Assembly (NCBI GenBank): GCA_024811115.1
Contig: JAKOGH010000747.1
Location: 310,001-374,000, forward strand
Length of the DNA: 64,000 nucleotides
From: Terana coerulea
Lineage: Eukaryota > Basidiomycota > Agaricomycetes > Polyporales > Phanerochaetaceae
Direction of reading: 5' to 3'
A program made the translations under genes and the position numbers. The notes under the pieces were generated by a model, which worked only from the letters and a program-made list of their open reading frames with translations, was not told the DNA's origin and searched no databases. Shown here piece after piece: positions 45,187-56,580 of this stretch (within the stretch, counting starts at the first letter, position 1; each line of letters starts with the position of its first letter).

Positions 45187-46059
45187 GCTTCGGTGTGAAA
45201 GGGTTCGTCTGGTGTGGGCGTGAGGACAAGCCTTCTTGTGCGTACGGAGGGATCACGGCGACCTTTATACTACGTCGAGGACCCTGAACCACTCAGTTGG
45301 CTCAGTTGGTTCGTTATCGCTCCCGGCAGAGCGCTACGGTAGTGACTCGAGCGGTTGAGAACCTCAAGATACACCAAGACTACCAGTTGTATGTGATATT
45401 AGGCACCCTAATAAGGTGTAATGTGTACTTGGAAGCTGTGTAGAGCCCCTTGATAAGTATGTTGGTTGCGCAATAGCTACGGATTACATACCCGTGTGAG
45501 GACAGCCCTGGTCTTATGTCCATGGTTCTCGGCCACAGCATTTCCAGGTGCAGCAATCGTGTGCGTGGATGGTGTGCTGTTGTCGAGGATCTTACCTGTG
45601 AGAAATTTCATGGTTGTACACAGTTTCAGAGAGATGGCTGGAGTCTAAGAAGATGTGGTGCAGTGGTAGAGTATGGACCGTGAGTGCTCAGTAAACTTTG
45701 AAGAGCCAGGGGTTGTGATGGCGCATCAGTCAAAGCGCATCAGGCGCAGTAGCGCGGGATACGACATAAGCGCCAGTCAACACCGCTTTGCTGCGATCCT
45801 TCAACGTCAACGTTGACTATGAAGCCTGCAGACAGAACCATCTCCAGCTCTTACTTCTGCCAGTGAAGAACGCTAACATGGTGCTTGACTGGGTACATAT
45901 AAAGGAAAGAAAAGCACAGTCTTATAGCAGGATAAATCCCCGCCGACCTTGGTCCTTGACCCGCTCATGAACTTGTGGGAGTCGGGTAGACCGTAGGCCA
46001 TTTCCGCATCAAAGGCACATGGTGAGTATCGAGGTCGCTGGAATACCCGCAATATTAAA
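45187..46059. other. intergenic region with a repeat block
   Basis: Contains a repeat block at about 45711-45810 (gatggcgcatcag...gcgcatcagg...ctttgctgcgatcc) related to 49285-49385 and, inverted, to about 31560-31610. No gene supported. Confidence 0.45.
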
Positions 46060-46083
46060 GCTTTAAACGCTTAATAAATGTTT

Positions 46084-47414
46084 AGGGGTCTGCAAGGCTT
46101 CCCACCGAGGTCTGTGAGCGTATCATCGACTGTGTGGCCGACCGAAAGCCCCTTCTCGAATGGCAGTGGCAGCCTATCGTCTTGAAAGCACCATCGACAT
46201 GCGCACTGATCTGACATGCCTGGCTTCCCCGAAGTCAATACCATATGTTCTGCAATGTCGGGATCGACATGCACTCTGCGATGAACGGAAGGGCGCTGAC
46301 GGACAAGTTCCTGGCGTTCCTCGGCCGTAACTCTGACCTCTGTTAGAGATAAGTACGGCGCTGTCGGGGCGATCTGCGGCCGCGCAGCGGTCCTTTTCCC
46401 CCTTGTATCAATGCCGTGCCCTTGCAATTTCCCATGTCACTGCCCAGACTCGGCGCACTGGCTCTTCAAAACCGCTGGTTTCACCCTGCGCCGGCCTTTT
46501 TTCTTGCGATGCGCCAGTTTGCGGCCATGACCCAATTTTTGCTACGTGACATAGTGGTCGAGTCTGTCAATGACTTACGGAGGCTGATATCCTCTCTCAA
46601 GAACTTGACGAAGATACTGCTTTTCGAACCGTTGTAGAGTCAAATTGCGCCAGCTGTGCGTGTATCTCCTTCAGCTCGCTCCCATTGAATACGCTTGCTG
46701 CATCTTCTCATTAATGCAATGACTCCCTGGAATCTAGACGGGCGGTCGTTGTCTTTTCTTCGCTGGCTTGCGAAGTCTGGAAGGGCGAGCGCGCTCCAGC
46801 TAGCAGTCTTTTAATTCCCAATTCTGGACCCCGAGCAGTTTACGAGCATTTCCTACGCCCTAACGGAGTCCGCTAACACACTCGAAATTCTCAACCTTTA
46901 GTTCTTAACAGAACATATGCGTGGGATTCCTCGTAAGTCAGGACTGCTTCCCTCGCGCTCAGCGTTTTAGGGCTCTATTTCTACCATAGTGACCTCTATG
47001 ATTCCCGGCATGAAGAGCCTTAGAACGTTGATACTGGATATACTATACGACCCAGAGAGCATAGAGTCGCTCCTCGAACTCTTCTCGCAATGCGTAGGAA
47101 AGAGTCTTGCAACGCTCTTCCTAAACTTCTGGAAGTCTTCCGACGCACAAGAACCTCCACCGACAGCATGGGCCGGCCTGGACAGTGCTCTCTATGAGAT
47201 CTCATCACTACGTATCGTCGGAGCTGATCGACGCGCACTACAGCTGACGAGCAGCGAGAGGTACAATCGCGACGCCCACGCTGGTATTTACGGCGTAGAC
47301 ACGAAGGAGGCTCTCAAATGGCAAAGCGAAGCCTTAACGAATTTCCCTGGAGTATACGGACAGGGCACTCTTCGATGTTGGTGCAGAGGAGAACTGATTC
47401 GTATTGACAAATGA
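46084..47414 (+). pseudogene. F-box / LRR-like gene, arm 2, decayed
   Basis: Clear homologue of the arm-1 F-box gene, starting ARLPTEVCERIIDCVADRK. In-frame stops occur at 46212-46214 (TGA within the F-box) and 46344-46346 (TAG), and further frame changes follow. The C-terminal part from 46989 (MKSLRTLILDILYDPESIES to RGELIRIDK, stop 47414) remains fully open and is the better preserved of the two copies at the positions where arm 1 is shifted. The substitutions that create the stops look like real decay. Confidence 0.72.
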
Positions 47415-47757
47415 CTTACTCCAGCTCCTTCGGGCTACCTCAAGGTGCGCCATTGTGAATTTCCGTATTGACTAAACTCATTCCCATCGGCAATATCGAT
47501 TCCATGCTCCCTCAGCACCACACCCCAACGTTCATCGCTGTTATGACATCGCCGTCCATTAGAAAACGCGTCCAGACCTGACCAGCTGATGGCGGCACGG
47601 CTAGTAATGGAGATAATTGTAACTCAGTATCATAAGCGGTGGACGGTGCCTGCGAGATGGGAGCTCTGCGAGTGCACTGTCATTGAAGTCATGGTAAGCG
47701 ACATCATTTAACCTGTCGTGCAGTAGCGTTTAATCCAAGACAATAGCTCGAAGCAAC

Positions 47758-48099
47758 ATGCCGCTGTCAGGCATTGTTATTTTCGTTCATTCTAGGAACG
47801 GGGCGGGCAAGCGATGTCGCCGAACTCCATCCAAGCGGCCATACCTTGGGGTGGCGACGGTGCGTTTACGCCCTTTGTCGGTATCCTGCATTCGACATGT
47901 CATGGTTATGGTCAGCCGCCGCTTCTGGAGATGGGCCTCGTACGGCGACCCGGAATGTTTTACGTCGGGGGCTATGGCGCTCTATTCGGCAATGTGCCTT
48001 CCCCGGCTCGCTAACTACTTTCATTTACATTTCCTACCCCACCGAACAGATTCTTGCGTGGATGGTATACAACGCCTTCTGGCGATAGCCATGGAGTGA
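47758..48099 (+). other. conserved stretch upstream of aegerolysin 2
   Basis: Counterpart of 33769-34128. A frame starting MPLSGIVIFVHSR is open for 113 codons, but a second frame is open as well. Probably conserved promoter DNA; a small gene cannot be excluded. Confidence 0.3.
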
Positions 48100-48114
48100 G
48101 CGCTTTCTTTCAGC

Positions 48115-48121
48115 TATAAAA
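48115..48121 (+). promoter_or_regulatory. TATA box of aegerolysin copy 2
   Basis: TATAAAA in the same sequence block as in front of copy 1, about 90 bp before the ATG at 48207. Confidence 0.7.
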
Positions 48122-48206
48122 CCCCCGCTCTCCAGGTCGTTATTCCCATAAATCGGTCTCGCACCACACACTCTACCAACACCACTCTAATCGCACATAC
48201 TTTGCA

Positions 48207-48683
48207 ATGGCTTACGCTCAATGGGTCACCATCGTTCTCCAGAACGTCAGCCCCAACGGCACCCTTGTCGTCAAGAACGTTGTCCTCAGCTGGGGCAAGT
48301 TCTACAGAGACGGTGCGTTCACTGCCCCTTACCCCTTCTCATTTCGCTCACGGCCGTCTTCTGTTTGCAGGCAACAAGGATGCTGAGATCGAGGACTGGA
48401 AGTCCGAGATCGAGGGCACAAGATCGCCCCTGGCGGCGGCGAGTTCAAGATCAACTCGTGCGGCCGCTCTGACGCCTCTTCCGGCACCGAGGGCTCGTTT
48501 GACATCTACGAGGAGGGCGGTGCGCTCGTGCGCTCGTTCTACTGGTCGTGCCCGTGGGGCTCAAAGACCAATACCTGGACGGTCTCCGGGTCGAACTCCA
48601 AGTGGATGGTCGACTCCTCGGGTGAGAACCTGAACAGCGGCGCCCTGGGCACGATCACTGTTAAGTTCTTCAAGATGCCTTAA
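48207..48683 (+). CDS. aegerolysin family protein, copy 2 (frame shift noted)
   Basis: Exons 48207-48312 and 48371-48683 with a 58-nt intron at the same place as in copy 1. It has the same hallmarks (NSCGRSD, FYWSCPWGSK, GALGTITVKF) and no signal peptide, as usual for the family, which leaves cells by a non-classical route. The frame moves by one base in the G run 48414-48416, exactly where copy 1 does. In exon 2, past the break, most differences between the copies fall at third codon positions of the aegerolysin frame, so both copies seem to have been under protein-level selection since the duplication. That speaks for a shared base-call problem or an unknown way of bypassing the shift over two dead genes. 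Lipid-binding and possible pore formation with a partner are family knowledge, not shown here. Confidence 0.83.
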
Positions 48684-49390
48684 GCCGTGAGTAAATTGTC
48701 GTTTGCGGTTTGAACCTATGGCAATGACTCTAATATCGGAACCAGCTCTCTCATACTCGCTCACTACGAAGGAGACAAATATCAGATGTGAAGAGGGAAA
48801 GATAGCAACTTGCCATGTATTGCCTTGTATGACCAGCTTCAATTGACGATGTTCGCTGAACTTTCCCGAGCTTGATCCCTCCATTAACCCAACGGCGTGA
48901 GGCCGGCACCTTGCGAGGTAGCCCAGTGCTCGTACTTTGTCTTTTCGACCTTATTCCCGGCGGCTTATGCACTCATGAGTTCCAACGACCTATGAGAGAT
49001 TCGTGTTGAATTAGGTGCCAGTTCTTGGAGTCCGTCATACGCATGGCATACCAACCTAGCCTTTACTGCGGTGAACGTTAACCTAAACTCTCAGTACCGG
49101 GGCCAGAGGTTATAGAATCACTAAGTATTCGGGAGTAGTACTGGTTTAATTGATCTGAAATTCTGAACGCAAAGAGACTGCAGCTTAGTTCTCAAAGAAA
49201 ATAAATAAAGCAAGTAAGTAAGTAAGTTAAGCAGACGCGGTCGCCGGTAACCGTCCCTCGAGGGCGCCTCGTGAGCTATACAGAAACTGATGGCGCATCA
49301 AGCGCATCAGTGTGCTCAGACTCAGAGCCGCGTCAAGGCGCTTAGTACGCAGCGTCGCTCTGCTACAATCCCTCAACCATCGAGAATGAA

Positions 49391-52300
49391 TACTAATAAG
49401 CAGCTGTATTATGCGTCGGTGCGGGCTGAACATTGCTTATTTTACTGCTTATCACGATGTAGGGCCGCTATTTGTGAATTGCGACAGCTCTCTCCACTTC
49501 CTCACAACTACTTAGTCTCCCCAAGACAGAGAAACGGCGGGACAACCTGCGTGGACTACGGATACGTCGTTAGGCCCACCAAGCCACTCACAGAGCAACG
49601 ATAGCCCCTCGTGTAGCTCTCTACTCTTACATTGGTCCTCAACATTCGGATTCGCTGTCCCACGCATCACGGTTGGCAGCTTAGGCCATGACGCCTTCGC
49701 CGAAGGAGAAGTCTGGTCAGAGGCCCACTTGCGTTGTGCAGATAGTGTTTTGACTTGCTCAAGGCTACGTAAAGGTGCGCCACATCTCGTTCCAAATGCT
49801 ATCGAGCCTCAGATGACCGATGATCATAGGCTCAAGGCTGAAGGGCAACAAAGCCTGACCTGTCGCAGCCATTGCAGCACGCCATTCTAGAGGACGCCGC
49901 CGATGAGATGCTACTATAGAAGGCCATCTTACAACTCAAAACCATGGTTGAACCAACATGCGCTCGCCGGCGTGCTCTTTGGTCCATATATGCGGCCACG
50001 AGGAGAAGTGGAAGATGTACGGAAGCGGGACGCCGCCATGCTGCATACACCAGGCAGCGGGATATGGCGATGTTAGGCCTCATCGAGCAGATTCGCAATG
50101 CAAGCTGGCGTCATACGCGGCACGGACACTCGTGAGGGGATAATGCAATCGGCGGTGAAAGGTGAGGACCGCCGTGTTTGTTTGTGCAGTACTAATGTTT
50201 TCCGACATGCGGCTTTTTCACATTCGGCTGTGAATCGGAACCTATGCAGGTGCCCAAGTGGATCGCGGTAGGGGCCTCCACTCTCACCGTGGAGTCATGT
50301 TGACTGACATACAAGCTCCTTGTGTCTGTGTAGGAAGCTGCACAGTCATCCCTTGCCGCATGCGACGGTGCCATACAAGCAAATTCTTTTCAAGGATGTT
50401 TATGGGCTGCGCCAAGCCGGCCGCCGACCCCGTGTCAGCCAACAATCACCTTAACTTCGAACCCAGTTCCGAATAAGCTTATTAACGCCACCAGCATGTT
50501 TTCTGGACAGTGCGTACAATCGGTGCGTGATGACGATGCGAAATACTTCCCTTGGAGCTCTCTCGCTTCGTTGTTTCATGCTTGGATCTGCATCGCAGTC
50601 CGCAATCACCGCAAAGGCTGAAGCTGGTCGTTTCGTCTCATAGCCTCATGGTAAACGGGTGAGTTGAAGTGTTCTTTTCTCCATCTACTATGTCCGCCTT
50701 ACGGTATGACGTCGTATCTGTCTGACCTCATTTGTCGCCGAACAGAACGACCGATGGGGGAAAGCACAGCGTTTGAGCTTACTGGACAGTTCGAGTGATG
50801 AACATTCATATGCCCCTGGTCGGGCCGACTGGAGCCGATGTGAGTCTACCCATGAATGACTTAGCTTATCAGTTTGTTGGTGATGAGTTGCTTCGATACA
50901 TACAACGTCGGTGGTATGCAAGGTTTGCTAGCCTCATGCCCTCCATCAGATGCACCCTCAAAGCGCAGGCTCTTCGCAACGTTCGCATGATTTTACTCGC
51001 GCTCTCGCTCCAAATGTCAGTCTACTAAGCTACTGCAAGCGGGCATTACGTCCACCAGATCGCCCCGGATGCGCAGTATCGCCTCGGTAAGTCCCGTTGC
51101 TTTGCGCTTTCCGGTCTTGGGCATTAATTCCGTTGCGCTGCTGTGGCCTTCCCGCATCCACCCATCCATGCGGTGCGTTGCAGCTTTACGTCATCTCAAC
51201 AATCCCTACGGTTTCATTGCGACACGACAGTTTCTGCCACGAACAATGAAAGCCGGGAAGCCACAGTGTGCCTTGCCTTAGCCTGCCAACTAGGTTTCAG
51301 GCACTCCCGCATGCCTGGTCTGGCCGTCACGCGTATACAGTGGCGGCAGTGGCGGCACAACCAGCAAGCCATCGCGGATGCCTAACTGACAAGCACTCAG
51401 CGGCATGCGCCCCGGCCGACCCATGGTTTCCGCGGCCAGAAGATTTTGTACCCGCCCATTCAGTCCATGCTCGCTTCCAGCTTCAGTTCCTGATCGCGCC
51501 ACGCTGGCTGCATGTGAGTGGACAACGGGAGCTGTGCTGGGGCGAGCCAATGCCCTGCCGTCTGCGGTTCCACGGCGCCAGCGCGCAGAGGTATAAAAAG
51601 CCGCGGTGCAACTCGAGGTGAGTCCATCCGCCGCTCAGTTTCATCTCCACTTCGCTCACTCCCCATTTCGACTGCGCTGTAGGAGCCCTTTCGGCTTGAG
51701 CCTGCTGCACCACAACCCGAATGCGTTCACAGCCCTTGCAAGTCTGCTTGGGTGTGCCTTTCGCGTCGTGGCGGCCGCAAGGATCAATGCCGGTGGTGGC
51801 TTCTACAGCGTTGACTCGAACATTGCCCATATACCTGGCTTCCGACACCGTGTCCGGGTCAGTGCTTCCCCTAGTCCCGTAGTTTGCGGGTGTCTGCACA
51901 GGCCAGGAGCAGACCACGCCAATAATCTATGCAGTTTCTGCTCGTTCTTCACCGTCATAGAAACGTGGCCATATGTTGTATCTGTAGGCGATCAACTAGA
52001 ATCAATAATCTCGTTACCACAGCCGTAGACGATTGTCTCGACTGCTGGATGATATTCCAAGCTCATGCTGTGCGTAGTCTGTGCACCATACCTTGGGCTG
52101 AAGTCATACCGGGACTTAGTGTTATCACTGAGGTACATAATACTCCTAATGTACAATCTCACATCGCTATATTTTGCCTACAGGGGCGGAATGGTCAATG
52201 CGGCACAAGGGTATATATGTGGTCCTAAAATCAAGGGCGCCTCAGAGCGCCTACAAAGGCCGTCCCGATTTGAGATTGAGTGTTGGCACTAGAATCGGCT

Positions 52301-52403
52301 GTTCCTCAAACGCTCTGACGACTTTACTCTGGCCACTCACTCGAACTTCGCAAACTAATACAGACGATTATCGTACAACTGGTAGCGGCCGCATACTACA
52401 AAA
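49391..52403. other. 3-kb gene-poor region
   Basis: No supported gene. A short AAGT microsatellite lies just left (49213-49228). A plus frame at about 50795 contains LVGPTGAD, which recalls a P-loop but lacks the Lys-Ser/Thr. Frames at 51268-52028 are long but compositionally unlike coding sequence here. It may hold decayed genes beyond recognition. Confidence 0.4.
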
Positions 52404-53889
52404 ATGTCTCAGAACGACTCGACTCACACCGCTAAAAGGTGCCGTGTGGATGCGGGAGCGTCGGAAGCAGCGTCGGCCGTTCTCGAGCATCGCAGCCGAC
52501 AACTTATCCAAGACGAGGTTGTATGGTTCGATGACGGCAATATCATCGTTTGCGCAGGGCCGGGGACTACAGGAGAAGGTGCGGTCCACGCCTTCAAATG
52601 CCACCAGTCGGTTCTCGCGAGCAAGTCTGAGGTCTTCGCCGGCATGTTTGAACTGCCGGGCCAGCAGAATAAACAACGCTATTGGGGCCCCCACCGTTGA
52701 TTTTCCACACGACAGCTGGGAAGATGTACGAGACTTGTTAAGACTGCTATATTACTCTCTGTGAGCTCTCCTCTCACGATCAGAAAGGGTGGCCCTGGCC
52801 CCTAATCAAACTTCCAGTGAATTGCCCAACGGAATAAGAGCACGACCGGATGCTTCACGAGTCATCGCAGGGCCTCTGAGGCTCGCGCACAAGTATCAGA
52901 TGACGGAAATTCATGAGAAATTGCGGAAGATTCTTGAGAACGAATGGCCGGACGATTTCGTGCAGGGCTGGATTCCCTTGGAGAAGCAGGTTGAGCGCAG
53001 AGCTGAACAAAGACGTGTGGCTCAAGGCAATTCATACAACATCAATGAGTTCATTCCTGACCCAGGTTTGTCCGCTGTGCATATCACAATTCCATCCGTT
53101 CAGAAACTTACTCGAGTCTGCCCTAGCTTATGTTGTACGGCTTGCGCAGGAGGCAAACGTGCCCACCGTGCTTCGCGCGGCATACTACGAGCTCAGTCGC
53201 AGGCACCTTGCGCACCGAAAGTCGCTTTATATAATCCAAGACGAGAGCGAAGACAACGACATGAATCCAGACGGCACCATCACGAGACCCATGGCTAACA
53301 TCGACTTACTGGACGCCACACATTTGCGCAGGCTTCTCACAGGGAAAGAGCGTCTGCAGGTCGTCGCTCTACGTACCCTTGACGACATCGTTCGCATTGT
53401 GCGTTCTAGCAATGATACAGATACACATGTTCGCAACTGCAGAGACGCCGACCTCAATAATCCGGGTGTCTGGCAGTGCCGGAAACCAGCATGCGCGTGG
53501 TTGGGCGATAAACTGGATCCTCGCCGGCGCGCTGATGAGAGTCGAGTCTTGCAGGATCTTATAGGCACATTCGTCCAACTCGCGGGGTTCTCCAAGAAAG
53601 GGAATGTTCCCTTTCGCAGGAGAATATCTGCTCTGCGTGCTGCAAGTGGCTCGCATCCTATCTGATTGCGAGCGGTCGAGAACTCTGGGATCTGTTACCG
53701 AGAATATTTGACCTGCAAGATCTTGGATTCAACGCGACCATCCTACCGGAGAACCGCAGAACAGGAGTTGGGTCTCGTCTGAGGCGGCACATTCAAATTG
53801 CATTCAGATCTCACTTTCCGCGGTGTGACATTATTCTTCAATTTGATCAGATACCTACCACTTTTATTGGATATCGAATTATAAAATAA
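52404..53889 (+). pseudogene. BTB/POZ domain protein, copy 1, frame-broken
   Basis: Starts MSQNDSTHTAKRCRVDAG, then a BTB domain (HAFKCHQSVLASKSEVFAGM...TVDFPHDSWEDVRDLLRLLY). A 57-nt intron (52761-52817) leads to the part that follows the BTB fold (GPLRLAHKYQMTEIHEKLRK), a SALAYVVRLAQEANVPTVLR segment, and a Cys-containing C-terminus (ICSACCKWLASYLIA, LWDLLPRIFDLQ). Frame is lost at AAA 52671-52673 (one base more than in copy 2), again around 53075-53115 where no normal-length intron fits, and at CCC 53609-53611. Two of the three sites are short homopolymers, so base-call error is possible, but three breaks make real decay plausible. Fungal BTB proteins of this type are thought to act as adaptors; targets unknown. 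Confidence 0.68.
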
Positions 53890-54413
53890 ATCGCAGGTGG
53901 TACATGCTAGAGCGACAAGGTGAGACAATCAACCCAGCAAAACGAGGTTTGTGAAAGGCTCAAGCTCTTCATCTTTCTAGGAGCTCCAGATTAGACTGCT
54001 ATTTAACGCGGTTGGACGAAGAGGGCGGAAGGAGACTCGGAGGAGGAGAAGGCGCTTAGCGGTGTCAGATCCATTAATATTTGCCCGATATTCCAAAGAT
54101 GGGAAGATCATTGGATCTGACCCTTAAGCACCTTCTCCTCCCTCTCTTCTCCCTCTCCGTCCACCCACGACGGGGTAGTAGTCCGTCAGCACATGCTGTA
54201 GAATTTCTTGCGGTCAGGTCAGTGCAAAGGCACGTCGGAGCGCCTCGAATTCAAAGGCAGCGATCTGAGAACGAGGTGAGCCGCTAGCCGCAGAAAATTT
54301 CGGCGCTACTATCAATTTTGCTCCTCAAGATTTTCGCCCTTCTGCAGGCAAGTAACCTTGGCAGCAGACCACGACTATCGCGTTTTAATTTGCTGCAGCC
54401 AGGCGCGATACAG

Positions 54414-55524
54414 ATGCCTCAGGACGACTTGAATCACACCGCTAAGAGGCGTCGTGTGGACGCGGCAATGACACCTGTCCGCGAGCAGCTCATCCAAGAC
54501 GAGGTCATTTGGTTTGACGATGGCAATATCATTGTATGCGCGGGACCAGGTATTACAGGAGAAGGGCCGGTCTACGCCTTCAAATGCCACAAGTCGATCC
54601 TCGCGAGCAAGTCGGAGGTCTTCGCTGGCATGTTCCAGCTGCCGGACCAGCAGAACAACAGCGTTGCTGGGGTTCCCACCGTTGATTTTCCGCACGACAG
54701 ATGGCAAGATGTACGGGACTTGCTGAGGCTGTTGTATTGCTCTCTGTGGATTCTTCTATGATCGTCAAAAGAGGAGGCCTGAAGTCCTGACCGAACCGCA
54801 CAGCGAATTGCCCACCGGAGCCAGAGCGCAACCGGACGCTTCGCGCATCATCGCAGGGCCTTTGAGGCTCGCATACAAATACCAGATGACAGAGATATAT
54901 GATCGACTGCGAAAAATCCTTGAAAACGAATGGCCGGACAACTACATGAAGGGTTGGATTCCTCTGGAAAAGGAGCAGCGCCGACTTGACAAAGATCGCT
55001 GCGACGTGAACGCATTCGGCGTCATCTCAAGACGTACGGCCGACTTCAGTATACTTGACGGTGCGGATTTTCAAAGGCTCATTGCCGGCAGAGAGCGGCT
55101 CCTTGACGTGGCCGAAAGGTGCATCCGTGATATCTCCCGCGTTCTGAACAGGTACACGAACAAGACGCATATCCGCACCTGCACAAAGTTTGACGCCGAC
55201 GAGCCAGGGGTCCGATGGCAATGCAGGGAGGCTGTACTCGAATGGATGAACGGGGTCTTCGATCCTTTCCACTTCTCCTGTGGCGTGCCATCCCACGACC
55301 CAGTGGGCGCATTCGCCCACCACGCGTGGGCACTTGAAGAAGGAGGGTACCTTCCTCCGCCGGATGCGATGTGTTTCCCATGTCGCAAGTGGCTCGCCTC
55401 CTATTTCATTGCAAAGGGTCGCGAGGTTTGGGATCTATTGCCAAGGATTTTTGACCTGCATGAGCTCGGTTTCGAGACAGACATCGTACAGAGAAGTGCG
55501 GAGCAAAGATTGTACCTTGAATAA
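54414..55524 (+). CDS. BTB/POZ domain protein, copy 2
   Basis: Exons 54414-54745 and 54804-55524 (58-nt intron, phase 2) give 350 residues. The BTB domain covers about residues 25-110 (VYAFKCHKSILASKSEVFAG, VDFPHDRWQDVRDLLRLLY), and is followed by GPLRLAYKYQMTEIYDRLRK. The C-terminal Cys-rich segment, CFPCRKWLASYFIAKGREVW and RIFDLHELGF, is typical of the mushroom BTB family. It lacks about 60 residues that copy 1 has in the middle (the SALAYVVRLA...YYELSR segment), a clean internal deletion. The tandem order and the same intron position show duplication. The start ATG at 54414 aligns with the start of copy 1. Confidence 0.82.
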
Positions 55525-56580
55525 GCTGGTAAGTACTCACACATCTCATCCGTTCCTGTCAGAAATATAGATTAATGTTCGAGCTCGTGCTCACCGCGCC
55601 CCGACGCTCGGGCGCTTTCTATTACATATGTTTGTTCTGCTAATTACGTGCCTGCTTTCGTACCTGGCGATCGTAGTTAGGTCTGGAGTCATACCGTAGA
55701 GTATGTAGCTTACCGGAATCCATCGTGAACGCTTGCGCGTTTGCCTTCCCGCCGCCGACGTTCCCACCCGCGCGACCCGTTATTTTGACAGTTCCTTCTC
55801 TCACTTTGCAACATTAATCATGTACAGCATTCTCTGATTGAGCCGTTACTCATGTCTGATGGTTATAGCGATAACTGCGTGATGTGCTCCGTGCACTTAA
55901 TAGTTAATAGCCAATTCTAATTCATCTTTCCTTGGGATAACTCACTTGTTTCTATACCGAGACGCTGTTGAGCCGGTTGTGATGTCGAGTGTGCTGACAG
56001 ACTCGCTTCCTCGGAGTCGCTGTTCTGGATTACGAGCGCATGTATGAAATAAATCAACCTTTTACTGCGCAGCTAGACTAACTCCAGCGAGAATTCATCG
56101 ATGCATCTACGGCCGGGCAGTTATTCAGATCAGGAAGGCGACGGCTTCTGATCCTAATAGCGACAAACAAAACACTTCAAAAGCTTTCTCACTCACCGCC
56201 GCTCAGTCCCAATACAAGCAGCTTCACTCACAAGGATCTTTCACTCGCGCAGTTCGCCAGCAGTGCAGACGATCATGCTAATATTATCCAGTCGGATACA
56301 AGTACGAGAAGGTCGGGGCGGGTCGTAAGCCAGAACGCAAATTGGGGACGTCCGACGGAAGTAAGGGTCCAGAATAGTCGTAGCCACTGATGACCTACAA
56401 GGCAAGGGAGTCCGTTCCACACGCGACGTCATGGGTGTGGGCATGTTATGTACTATGTAAGACAGGCGATTATGGGAGAGTGTCCGACGATGGGATGATG
56501 AGGAACAGCTACAAGTGCAGATAAGTCTAAGTATATGAGTATATCGTGAATGAAAGGAAGGTTTTGAAGGTATAGTCCGT
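55525..56580. other. intergenic region
   Basis: Converging 3' flanks of BTB copy 2 and FKS1. Nothing supported. Confidence 0.4.

Larger units (their letters stand above)
46060..49390 (+). repeat. inverted duplication, arm 2 (aegerolysin plus F-box)
   Basis: Opposite-orientation copy of 31560-35880. It lacks the hAT element. Repeat blocks of the gcgcatcaagcgcatcag type lie on both sides (about 45711 and 49285), so this arm is bracketed by direct repeats. Confidence 0.85.

Noticed and set aside
45299..45360. tRNA-like A-box (ggctcagttgg)
   Set aside because: No matching B-box or cloverleaf could be drawn.
33206..48683. A pore-forming partner (MACPF) next to the aegerolysins
   Set aside because: No MACPF signature was seen anywhere in the window.
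50795..50850. P-loop-like LVGPTGAD
   Set aside because: The essential Lys and Ser/Thr are missing and no downstream GTPase motifs were found.
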